Source of the DNA: Mya arenaria
Lineage: Eukaryota > Mollusca > Bivalvia > Myida > Myidae
DNA: 64,000 nt
Direction of reading: 5' to 3'
Assembly (NCBI RefSeq): GCF_026914265.1
Contig: NC_069124.1
Coordinates: 24,557,989 to 24,621,988, forward strand
Shown here: piece by piece, positions 1-9,639 of the stretch
Numbering within the stretch: position 1 is the stretch's first letter
How the letters are laid out: the number at the start of each line of letters is the position of its first letter
Position numbers and translations under genes: made by a program
Notes under the pieces: model-generated
The model's input: the letters and a program-made list of their open reading frames with translations, nothing else
What the model was told of the DNA's origin: nothing
Database searches by the model: none

Positions 1-142
1 CGAAAAAGAGCTAGGGTATCGCGACCGGACTTCCTTGTATCCCACCACTGTCTCTTCAGCGTGCTGTACCTTCAGCAAAAAACAAAGGACCCCGTTGGAA
101 ATATGTGCTTGCACTTTCACGGGTTATCCTTGACCGCAAAGT
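1..142 (+). repeat. tRNA-derived SINE, 3' part (cut by window edge)
   Basis: This is the reverse complement of the tail halves of the SINEs at 16,840-17,188 and 22,821-23,156. All three share the block that reads, on the SINE's minus-strand copies, AACGGGGTCCTTTG next to GCTGAAG and GACAGCA. The tRNA-like head would lie upstream of the window, so the SINE runs on the plus strand here. The edge near 142 is where similarity to the other copies stops. Confidence 0.75.
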
Positions 143-830
143 CTATAGAAATATATACATTGCTGCGAAGGTAACACGTAAAGTACTAAACATTATTAAG
201 TCGATTTGTATTTGTTATCATTCATTTTCCAAGTCGCACACACTTTCATGCACAACCAACTCGATTTCTTGTATCATCGCTATCAATTACGCAGGTTGCC
301 CGATAGATAACACACACCAATGGAGAACATTTGAACTAATATCCACTATCAAAAATAGATACTATCAAATATTGTACTAAAATATCCGTTATATATACCA
401 GAACATCCATTTAATTGCATCGTAAAGATACTGGATACAGTTTTACAAAATGAAAGCAGAACATGTAAGTACATGGAGGATATATGTTTATTTCAGTGTA
501 AGATCGTATTTTCTTTCACGAGTGTTATAGAAAAACATATTTTCACGAGTGGCGAATTTTATTATTTTTGAAATAAGTAGATAAAACATTTAGCTACCCA
601 TTCAGACACTAAAACTTATTTTACACAATAATAAAGTTTCAAATAAAAAGACAAATCATTTTATCATTGAATATCATATTAATGGCGGTTTAAAAAAATC
701 GAAATCAAGGTCACTTATGTTGAGCTATTCAGTGCATGTTCTTAAAAGAAATTTATAAAGAAAGGTTAAAGTTCATCCAATTGTTTAACTATAAGAATTT
801 AATGGATAGGATTGTTGTTGCTTTTTCCAG

Positions 831-895
831 TTTTCACTCCGGGACGTTTTTTTTCATTTGCGCTTGCCTTCTGTGGATAATAACCGTTTCATCGG
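831..895 (+). pseudogene. signal-peptide exon of receptor A, frame-shifted
   Basis: The acceptor is CTTTTTCCAG and the donor G/GTAAG. The matching exon of copy B (32,808-32,871) reads VFFICTCLLWIITVSS, a clear hydrophobic signal core. Here an eight-T run replaces seven, so in the frame set by the 15-nt first exon the hydrophobic stretch is lost. It survives only in another frame. Confidence 0.8.
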
Positions 896-1207
896 GTAAG
901 AATAATATTTTTCAAATAATGTCATAACTGTAAAAAGCCAAGATTAATATTTATTTGATGCAAAACAACATTCAATATATTTCTGCTCTGCCATTTTATA
1001 ATGAACAAAATATCAATTTTTACTGTCAGGTATGACAAAATGCGCTCATTTTTAGTTGTATATAGACTGCAAATCTCAGTTGGGTAATAACATAAACCCT
1101 CTATGAAAAACTATTTATATATATATATATTATAACTTACATAAATGTGTCAATAGTTTGTATATTAAAAGTCGATCGGTCTTATATCACTGTATTTAAA
1201 AACAATC

Positions 1208-1296
1208 CAGTTTTATGACGTCAGCGGTCCATATCAAATTTGGCTGGTGTTAACCTCGCCAAAAATATTATATGGACCACTGACGTCGTAAAACTG
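1208..1296. repeat. foldback hairpin (CAGTTTTATGACGTC ends)
   Basis: An imperfect inverted repeat: TGACGTCAGCGGTCCATAT on the left pairs with ATATGGACCACTGACGTC on the right, around a short loop with GCCAAA/TTTGGC. The same structure stands at 33,293-33,383 in copy B, so it predates the duplication. It may be a small MITE; no target duplication was resolved. Confidence 0.65.
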
Positions 1297-1460
1297 TTGA
1301 GTGAGGTTTGCGATTCTCACTTCGGCGAAAAATTGTCGCAAGTAAACATTAATTGCTTCGTTCAGTAAAACACATTAAGCTCGCTTCAGAAATATAAAAT
1401 TTTAATATAAACTGTTCAGTAAAATTTAAGACATATAACACATCACTTCGGGCTTTATGG

Positions 1461-1533
1461 CATTATAACAACCGTCAGTCCTGACGCCTCGGTATAGGTA
1501 AACTTTCGGGGGCTGACTGGCCGGTCCTTATAC
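1461..1533. repeat. second small foldback in intron 2
   Basis: The left arm CATTATAA...CAGTC faces the right arm GGCTGAC...GGTCCTTATA. In copy B (33,547-33,633) the arms are better preserved: GTCAGCC and GGCTGAC lie inside, with CATTATAAGAACCA and TGGTCCTTATAATG outside. It looks like a decayed MITE. Confidence 0.5.
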
Positions 1534-1653
1534 TGTGATATGACCATCAGTGGTGTGTATATTTTCCTTAAATATAACAATGTCGTTAACATACTTTACC
1601 CACGAAATCAAGTATACAATAATATCATGTTAACAGTCTTATGACTATCTTAG

Positions 1654-2303
1654 GGAAAGACATAATCGCCAAAAACGACACGATAGCAGTTTACCAATCA
1701 AGTACGTACGACACGTGTTATGCTTCCAATGTTTTTAACAATATGACACTTCATACTTTGGTCGTTCCGGACTCAACACTATGCCTAACATGTAGCGCAA
1801 CAGTCGGGAACAAATCACCCTGGCTGCAGATTGACTTTGGCAGAAAAACGATGATGCGAAACTTACGTATTTTTGGACGTGATTATGGTATGTACTTCAT
1901 TTGTTAATGCTTTATTTGTCGAAAGTATTGATACCAATAAATAGCTGTACAGATGACCTTATATGCTTTATAAATAAAAAAGTATTAAAACTGATAACCT
2001 TTTTTTACTACTTAATAATGTTAGTTCTAAACATGTGGATAAAATTGCATGCCTTTAGTGGTATTTCGTTAATTACAGATACACCCGGACAGAGTAGCAA
2101 TCTTCTTGTGTCAATCAGCAACACTTCACACTTTCTTAACCAAAACTTCTCTACGTGGGAAGATTTTGGATGGATAAATGCCTCCGAACCATAGAGAGGG
2201 ATCATGTGGGACCTTGGAGTAAACCGTGTTTTACAGTACCTCGTTTACAGACGACCTTGGCCATCGGTTATGACAATATGTGAGTTGGCAGTGTTTAATA
2301 CCG
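1654..2303 (+). pseudogene. lectin-like domain exons of receptor A (1,654-1,887 and 2,079-2,303)
   Basis: Two exons of 234 and 225 nt encode one galactose-binding-like fold of the FTP (fucolectin/tachylectin-4/pentraxin) or F5/8 type C kind. Family landmarks are AVYQSSTYDTCYASNV near the start, two cysteines in LCLTCSATVG, SPWLQIDFG, and LRIFGRDYG before the intron. The second exon holds NTSHFLNQNF and VLQYLVYRRPWPSVM, where the last strands of the fold would lie. The second exon is interrupted by a stop at 2,192-2,194. The family binds fucose or other sugars; whether this member does is not visible here. Confidence 0.8.
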
Positions 2304-3182
2304 GTAAAACATGTTAAGCAAATCTCAAATAACTTTAACACAGCTGTTTGTATTAAACGTTGTGTTTGTTTCAAGTCCTTCCGAGTCTAATACCTAAATT
2401 AAATAATTACAGTATTTAATCATATGAATGTCCGTCTTTCAAGATATGTTTTTCTAATCCCGTAGTGAACATGTACAAACCTTCTACTGCATTATATGTA
2501 TGAATTCCTCTAATTGAAATCCCGTATACTATTGTTTTTGTTATTTCAAAAAATGCTTTACATGTATTAAACAAAAGAAAGACTACGTAAATCACTTGAT
2601 ATGTGGACTTATTTCACCGCGCTAAGATACAACGCACTCGACTTTTGGTCTCAAAAGATATCGAATCTACGCAAACAACTCGTTGTGATATTAACCGATT
2701 GACATTCTATTCCCTGTGCGTTTTTGCTTTATCCAATTGTATATATTCAAAATCATTGTACGTAAGTTTATAGCCATAATCTTAGACATTTCCATCTTTA
2801 TTAATGTTACACACAATTTCGAGTTTGGGCGACCAAATATCGGTTTTAATTCTGAGTGAGTTCATTACAAATGTTGACTGACCATGGCAAGGCGGTCGCC
2901 CCAACATATATCAATAACGACAGTTTCATGCTTTTGCAATGCTTTGTAGCGTTTTGTCTCGTGTTTGCTTGTCGGGGACTTGGTACTTGCACCTTGAACA
3001 GGATATTTGTTAAATGTTAAAGTACTTGGGTTGTCCCCGTAAATTGAGTCTTATTTAATTAATAGTTTGTCATCCTTATAATTGACATCCATGTATATCA
3101 AGGAATATTTCCTGCTGCAATAAGAACGTAGAACACTCAGAGGATTCAATTTGAAGTGATAAGGGGTTATGTATTTATTTAG

Positions 3183-5284
3183 ATTGTGTCAAGGGTTCCT
3201 TCGGGGATAAGTGCGCAAGCGTGTGTCATTGCAAGGATGAACAACCGTGTGACAGCGTTACTGGGAAGTGTTCTACACCTGGATGCTATGCTGGATGGAA
3301 AGGGTACTCATGCAGTACACGTAAATATATAAGATATCTGACGATCTCCTTAACTGTTATCAATTAAAGAAACGAACTGGGTTGTTTGAAAAGTTGCTTT
3401 CAACAATCTAAATTAAATCAAATTAAATAGAATATGTATTATATTTCATTTCTTGCAAACACGATATTTACAGACCGTGAACTATCGAAATACACTACAG
3501 TGAATCTATATCACCCTCATGCTCTTTTTGCCATGTATTATTTTGTGACATGATGGTAGATGAATAAACTTGTAAACTATGCAACTAGCTTTAAAAATAT
3601 CAAACATGTAAATTATTTAAAATCAATCTTCTTGAATTGGTACCAAATGAATGTAGAATGCTTCACAACAGAATGCTCTGGTGACGAATTCGGGGTAGAC
3701 TGTTCTTCGACATGCCATTGCTATGACAACGGAGTATGTGACTCGATCAATGGAACGTGTATTTTCGGAGAGTGTGCACTCGGATGGCAAGGAAATACAT
3801 GCGACATAGGTACCTTTAATCTCTTTTTATCTTAAATAATCATTTTTCAAAATATAAAACAATAAATCGGATAAAAACAATTTCATTTTTTATTTCTTTG
3901 TTCTAAACATTTTGACATTTTTTTTTCTTTTGGTTTAGTTACAACGTGCAGAAAAATTATTGACAGATTTTTTTTATTATTTCTTTTTGTTTTCTTTGAT
4001 CCACTAGAATGCACATCACCACATTTTGGACAAAACTGTGGCCAAACATGTCATTGCTACATATCTGGACCGTGCGAACCCATCAATGGACTTTGTACGC
4101 ATGGAATGTGTGCGCCGGGCTGGTTGGGTGATAGCTGTAATAAAGGTAATTCAATGTTTACATTCATAATCAGCTTTGATTATGCACGATAAAATGATAT
4201 TGAAGATTATTGTATTTTCTTTTATTACTGTTATTGTGTGACTTTATATAGGATTGATACCACTAAATTACCTACATTTCCTACAGCTTACTGACCGATT
4301 GACAGTCTAAAAAACACTGATTGCTAGTGTTTCACGACCCCAAACACCATATATGGAAAATAAATCCTAATATTATAAACATTAAACAACGCTAGAAAAA
4401 AGTTATTTTTCATATAACAATAAGATTAGTTGACCATAATCACACGGTTGAAATAAAAACAAACAAAATGACTTAATAGTCATCTTTAACTACCTAAATT
4501 TCAGCTTTATGTCTTTTTCATTACTTAAATCGACGTTGTCTGGTTAATCATGTGTTTGCAGTAAGGTATTTGTTTGCAACAAACCTGAGACATCACGTTC
4601 TTAAAACACCAATGGTGTATGTATTTGGCAGCGCTAGAGAAATTGCAAAACACTTATATAAGTTCCACTAGTGCATCCAGCTAAATTATCCCTTAAAACA
4701 AACATTGCGGTTGGATTATATGTGCTTGCGGGGTCATTTAATGATTTCCATGTGATTTTGTTTTTTATTATCGCTGTGACAAATGTATCGACGCTAACTT
4801 AATTTCACTCAATTCTGTGTGATGTAGATGAAATGTTGTTGATACGCCCTCCACGAGACACACTTTAAACCTGTTTCGTAAATTCCACACATTCGAGTAT
4901 CTTTATAACACTAAACTCACAATGAAGTCATCGTGTACATGTACAAGTTACGTTTCACGACCTCTCCATTTTTGCAACGAGCATAACATTTAAGATCTTT
5001 TTTTTTTTTAAACCGCTGTAATATTCGTAATTTTAGTATCGATGAACTGTACGTGTATTAAGGATTGTTGAAGATAAAGATAGATACAGCTAGTAATTCA
5101 CGTACATTTTAGTCTATTATAATTCTTCGATTGCTCCAAATTTCAGAATGTGACTATGGTAGATTTGGGCAAAACTGTAGTAATTCATGCCATTGCTACG
5201 ACAGCGCATCTTGCAATCCCACAGATGGCATATGTTCCAATTACTTATGTGAAACAGGATGGCAGGGAAACAGTTGTAGTGAAG
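3183..5284 (+). pseudogene. EGF modules 1-4 of receptor A (four 138-nt exons)
   Basis: Exons 3,183-3,320, 3,672-3,809, 4,008-4,145 and 5,147-5,284 are each exactly 138 nt and start and end in phase 1. Each follows C-x6-FG-x2-C-x3-C-x-C and ends C-x4-GW-x-G-x2-C, the MEGF/Draper/nimrod-type EGF spacing. None contains a stop. The donor after module 4 is GTTGTG, which is weak; reading through it adds about ten mostly hydrophobic residues before a stop at 5,319. Confidence 0.83.
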
Positions 5285-5620
5285 GTTGTGCTCTTACCAT
5301 GCTGATAATGTGTTTTTGACTAGATAATGTAGGTTGTTGTGATAAAATAAGGATGCTAATAATCAACGGCATGTTTATATATTCTATGTTTCATTAAATG
5401 CATTCACCTTTGACTGATAATGTTTATCGTGACTATCCATACTACTGAAATGAAGAGAATGTTTTTTCACATAATGCAAAATGTCAAAGGGGGACGGTCT
5501 GCAGACACAGAAAATGCGTATGTATATACGAAAATAAGTGCAGACGCAACCTTATGATACCAACTAACTCCAACATATGATGTCTATACCCCACGCCTGG
5601 AACACGTTTTCTTTCTTAAT

Positions 5621-6072
5621 CACGGTGTAGAACCCACGTGACTTATTTGGTAAAGTGCGCGGCAACAAATGTCAACAAGTCTCGATTCAGGTAAGGTTTT
5701 TAAAGATAACTTTCTTAATATTTAGAGAATTGTTGTGAAATAAAGACCATAAAACCCGCATTTAAGAGCTCTATCCACGGTAATAAAAAACTTTCTCTAA
5801 TATTTTAAAGTTTTCATGAAAATCTTGACCAACTGATTTCTCAGAGTTGAAATCTAAGGCAAAGTACACGGCTTTTAACAAATCTATCGCTTTACTTCAT
5901 GTTAGCCGTAAATAATTCATACACAAATCTTATTTAAGCAAATTTTATGTATTTTAAAGTTTTCATCGTGTATTATTGAACTTCTTATAGTTATTTCAAA
6001 GGCGAAAATGAACTAAAACCAAATTGATAAAGTACACGGACATTTTAGGTTTGATAAAGTACACGGTCGTTT
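5621..6072 (+). repeat. left terminal inverted repeat of the 3.1-kb element
   Basis: It pairs with 8,311-8,759 over about 450 bp. It contains four spaced copies of an AAAGTACACGG-like word: near 5,653 (as AAAGTGCGCGG), 5,861, 6,029 and 6,056. These are candidate subterminal binding sites for a transposase. Confidence 0.85.
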
Positions 6073-6533
6073 ACAACCTTCAGTGTATATACTCATTATT
6101 TCACTGACTGGTGCTAAAACGAGTTATTATAAATTTGAAAATGTTTGAAAAGACGCATTGTAATGGAGTGGCAATGGAAGAATGAACGCGTTTTAACAGT
6201 AAGACCGACGGAGTCGCCTAAATGATGGGCTCATTTTCATGAATCATGGAAACATGTGTTATCACACTAAAATTCAGTCCCGTATTTTAACAATATATTC
6301 GCAATTGACATATAAAGGGCTTGAAGTTTTTGTAAAGTGTGTTCCACTTCTTTTTCGTATTGTATATGTAAAACGTGTTTGTATTCATTATACATGGTAA
6401 ACAGTAACACATAACTGCTTAATAACGCTTCATTTTGTCAATTTTGAGAAAGAAAAGTGTTCTTGTACTTTTAATGTCTTCGATTGCTAGCTGATTTGAT
6501 AGACTTATGATTTTGATTATTTCATTTCGGAAT

Positions 6534-7258
6534 ATGAAGACTCCGACTTTATGCAAAGAATGTGGAATGGCATTTCAAAATAAAAAAACAACATCTAGTA
6601 GACCACGATAGAAGGCATTCTGGTCAATTGCCATCGTTTTTGCGGGAAAGTGTTTACACAGACACAGGTTAGTTTTTAGCTTTATTTTTTCGCAGAGTAA
6701 TAAGAATATACTATCAGTTATAATTTTATTATGACTCCCCTCGTGTAGAGGTTAAGATTTGCCGTCGTCTGACTGTGTTTTCAACGTTTTTTAGGGGTTG
6801 CGTTTTTCACATAATAATGTGGACCGTGATTAAGTGGACAGGGTCGTTTAGTTTTATGATGCTGATTACACGATCAAACACTCATTGCGTGGCAGTAATA
6901 TAGTGTGTTTTTTTAAATTATATTCAAGTACTGACATTGCCAGCATTTCTCGCTAACTTGTGACAGTACATGTCTTTTTTATAGGTGCAACAATCACGGT
7001 GAGACAAATTTGCACGTTTGCAAATATTGTGGCAAAACTGCTCTTGCAAGACTTGAAGATACACGAAAGACGCGAAAGCGGCCAATTGAAGCTAACCTGT
7101 GTATGTGTATGGGTTCATATTGGGTGACATGACCAATCTCAGTGACCAGATTTCTACTAGACACAGGGGAATGACACGTCACAAATGTCTACAGTGTCGC
7201 TCAGCATTCAAGTTCAAATCTGGACTCAGCAGGCACGTTAAGGTGAAACACACCTAAT
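6534..7258 (+). pseudogene. degenerate C2H2 zinc-finger gene inside the transposon
   Basis: Three finger-like pieces can be read on the plus strand. Near 6,549 is CKECGMAFQNKK, whose histidine half (HLVDHDRRH) is found only in another frame. Near 7,005 is HVCKYCGKT. Near 7,178-7,258 is a full C-x2-C-x12-H-x4-H finger, KCLQCRSAFKF followed by GLSRHVKVKHT and a stop at 7,256-7,258. A GTTAGT donor near 6,667 and a TTTATAG acceptor near 6,984 suggest two exons, but the frames do not join cleanly. It is either a captured host zinc-finger gene or a decayed element-encoded DNA-binding protein. Confidence 0.6.
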
Positions 7259-8310
7259 CAGGACATATTGAAAGATCACAATGGTCTAGTTGGAAGTGCA
7301 TTCCAGTATGTTGCCGAGTTAAAATAACGTTTTGATGAGTTTAACATTTTATTAAGATGAATAGCAAAACGTACTGTTACCAAATGGTGCTCTTTCAAAA
7401 TGTTCGTTTGTCTTACAGAACTGAAAAAATTGCTGTGTAAAATAAGTATGAAAACGGATTGAGCATAAAACATTTTCACAAGGTTTAGAGATGCATTTTT
7501 GTCATTTTCCCATTGATGTCATATAAAATCTTAACTGTATCTCATATAATCAGCAAGCTTTGAAACACAATTATTTTGTAATCACATTTCAGCCTTTAGT
7601 CTAGAACATTCTAATGTTCCATGCTCAGCTCTTATCTAGATGTTCAAGTCTTAGTCCTAGCCTGTAAGTTGGTAATATAGTGTGCTCTCATTCCTCCTTG
7701 CTTTTTCCGATCTAACTCCGAGCCTCCATCTTTACAATTAGTTCCTGTCTATATTGTTCGAACGACCGCAGTTTTACTGATGTAGATCAGATAATATTTG
7801 TTCAGACTGAACCAAATAAAAGATTCAGCGTTACCTGAAAGGTATACACAATATGCTTTAAATGTGGAAATATATATAAACTAATTGTGATGTGCCTATT
7901 TTTTTGTATTATATCACATCAAAATAGGAACATTCATGAAATTTATAATCACCACAAACGGGGCGCTAACTACAGAGATTTTTTATTCGCCGTCAGTCCA
8001 GATTATAATTTATAAGTAAAACTATCTGATTTTTGAAGAAATGTTTGTATGATTATGTATTGATTTGCATATTTAAAAGTAATCGAACTTATAATGGCAG
8101 ACTTTCTCTTAAATTATCCCATAGACTATCTTTCAACTCCTCATTAAATATGATTGCTAAATATTTAGTTATTTAGGTGTGCGTTATAATGCAAAATTGA
8201 TTGATACAACTTAAATAAAAACTAAACACTATACATTCTGACTTCACGAATGGATAATGCTTATATAACTATTAGTTTGTAAACCGCACTCTATTTTCAA
8301 ACATAAACTA

Positions 8311-8759
8311 AAATGACCGTGTACTTTATCATCCTAAAATGTCCGTGTACTTTATCAATTTGGTTTTAGTTCATTTTTACCTTTGAAATAACTAGAAATT
8401 AAACAATACACGCTGAAAACTTTAAAATACATAAAATTTGCTTAAAATAAGATTTGTGTATGAATTATTTACGGTTAACATGAAGTAAAGCGATAGATTT
8501 GTCAAAAGCCGTGTACTTTGCCTTAGATTTCAACTCTGAGAAATCAGTTAGTCAAGATTTTCAGGAAAACTTTTGAATATTAGAGAAAGTTCTTTATTAC
8601 CGTGGATAGAGCTCTTAAATGCGGGGTTTATGGTCTTTATTTCACAAAAATTCTCCAAATATTAAGAAAGTTATCTTTAAAATCCTTACATGAATCGAGA
8701 CTTGTTGACATTTGTTGCCGTGCACTTTACCAAATAAGTCACGTGGGTTCTCCACCGTG
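8311..8759 (-). repeat. right terminal inverted repeat of the 3.1-kb element
   Basis: Inverted partner of 5,621-6,072 with scattered substitutions and small indels. It carries the matching CCGTGTACTTT-type words near 8,317, 8,342 and 8,509 and CCGTGCACTTT near 8,718. Confidence 0.85.
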
Positions 8760-9003
8760 TTAATATGGTCGGGAATCGTCCGGGCTTCAACAGTCCTTTG
8801 AAAATGAGTAGTCCTAAGTATTCTATAACACTCCATTGGTCGAGATAAATAACTGACAGGTACTGTTCACGTGTGCGTATTGAGTACACAGACCTTTCAT
8901 TCGTATTAGTTGATATCAGTTGTATCATAGTCGGCTTTCATCTTCCAAACGTTAACAAAATGGTAACAATCGTTTGTCAATGTGTATATTATTCGTTGTT
9001 TAG

Positions 9004-9141
9004 TATGTGGGTTTGGACACTTTGGCCGAAACTGTAGTCAGATATGCCACTGCTATGACAATGCGTCCTGCGATCCATTTAGCGGTCTGTGTCCGAATTC
9101 AAAGTGTTCTAACGGCTGGCAAGGACCAAGTTGCAATATAG
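9004..9141 (+). pseudogene. EGF module 5 of receptor A
   Basis: A 138-nt phase-1 exon behind acceptor TTGTTTAG with donor G/GTATCT. It reads VCGFGHFGRNCSQICHCYDN at the start and ends NGWQGPSCNIG. It has no internal stop and is closest to the two matching modules of copy B (38,578 and 39,639). It is cut off from modules 1-4 by the inserted transposon, which lies wholly in the intron. Confidence 0.82.
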
Positions 9142-9433
9142 GTATCTTTTGGCTATACATATGACATATAGACGTCAATATCCTTCTTAATGATCTACTA
9201 TATACAAAGTCATATATTAATCTTCGTTAAACAGTAGATTTTATTTAGTAATAATGTTTGAATATTTTCATTTTATTGGCGGTACTATTACGAAAGCAAT
9301 ATACTATGTTATTCCTTACATAAATCAAGGATAATTCACACTAGCAAATGATTAAGTATAACAAACGTGCATGCAATGTTTAATGCAAATGGGATGCTTT
9401 GCGATCAAACGTGTTCATTCGGTTCTATTGTAG

Positions 9434-9627
9434 AAACGGGCACATCAAATGCCTCAACGATTCTTACAACACAAACATCAACAGTCACGACGGGACAAAG
9501 TGTATATGAAGAACTTAAGAAATATAAAAGTCGATACATAGTATCTGTCTCTACAGCTGGCGTCTTGGCATTTGTTGTTGTTGTTGGTCTAATAGTGGTC
9601 TGTTCAAAATTTGCCAGAATGAGGTAA
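9434..9627 (+). pseudogene. linker and transmembrane exon of receptor A
   Basis: Behind acceptor CTATTGTAG it encodes a Thr/Ser-rich stalk (STILTTQTSTVTT), a charged juxtamembrane stretch (YEELKKYKSRY), a hydrophobic helix (AGVLAFVVVVGLIVV) and a basic end (SKFARMR). At AG/GTAACG the exon either splices on, as copy C does, or reads into TAA at 9,625-9,627. The next visible piece, TGTCAGT behind TTTTCAG near 10,060, would end soon after at a TAG. Confidence 0.75.
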
Positions 9628-9639
9628 CGACTGGTGGAT

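Larger units (their letters stand above)
5621..8759. mobile_element. 3.1-kb DNA transposon with 450-bp inverted ends and zinc-finger cargo
   Basis: Arms 5,621-6,072 and 8,311-8,759 are near-identical inverted repeats. The tips are CACGGTG (left) and CACCGTG (right, inverted), flanked by TTAAT at 5,616-5,620 and 8,760-8,764. The same intron in copy B is empty at two places: CTTAATCTGGTCGG near 38,336 and a similar site near 39,397. These confirm the element's edges and a 5-bp target duplication. The interior carries degenerate C2H2 zinc-finger segments and no recognisable transposase, so it is non-autonomous or a cargo derivative. CAC-x-x-TG tips and 5-bp duplications are known for Transib/RAG-type transposons, but that assignment is inference from ends only. 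Confidence 0.88.
450..9627 (+). pseudogene. FTP/F5-8C-like lectin and 5xEGF single-pass receptor, copy A (decayed)
   Basis: This is a surface-receptor gene of the fucolectin-like plus MEGF/Draper-type EGF architecture. Exons inferred from splice sites: 450-464, 831-895, 1,654-1,887 and 2,079-2,303 (lectin halves), 3,183-3,320, 3,672-3,809, 4,008-4,145, 5,147-5,284 and 9,004-9,141 (five EGF modules), and 9,434-9,623 or to the TAA at 9,627 (linker and membrane helix). The lectin part shows CYASNV and SPWLQIDFG. Each EGF exon keeps the C-x-C core (CHCYDN in three) and a GWQG-type end. Two defects separate it from copy B. Exon 2 is 65 nt where B and C have 64, with one more T in a T run, which breaks the signal-peptide frame. 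Exon 4 carries a TAG at 2,192-2,194 where B has TAC. A transposon fills intron 8. It is most likely a pseudogene; an assembly error in the T run would remove only the first defect. Confidence 0.83.

Noticed and set aside
5621-8759. Polinton-like element because of the long inverted ends
   Set aside because: It is far too short, the tips are CACGGTG and not the AG type, the duplication is 5 bp and not 6 bp, and no capsid or polymerase gene is present.
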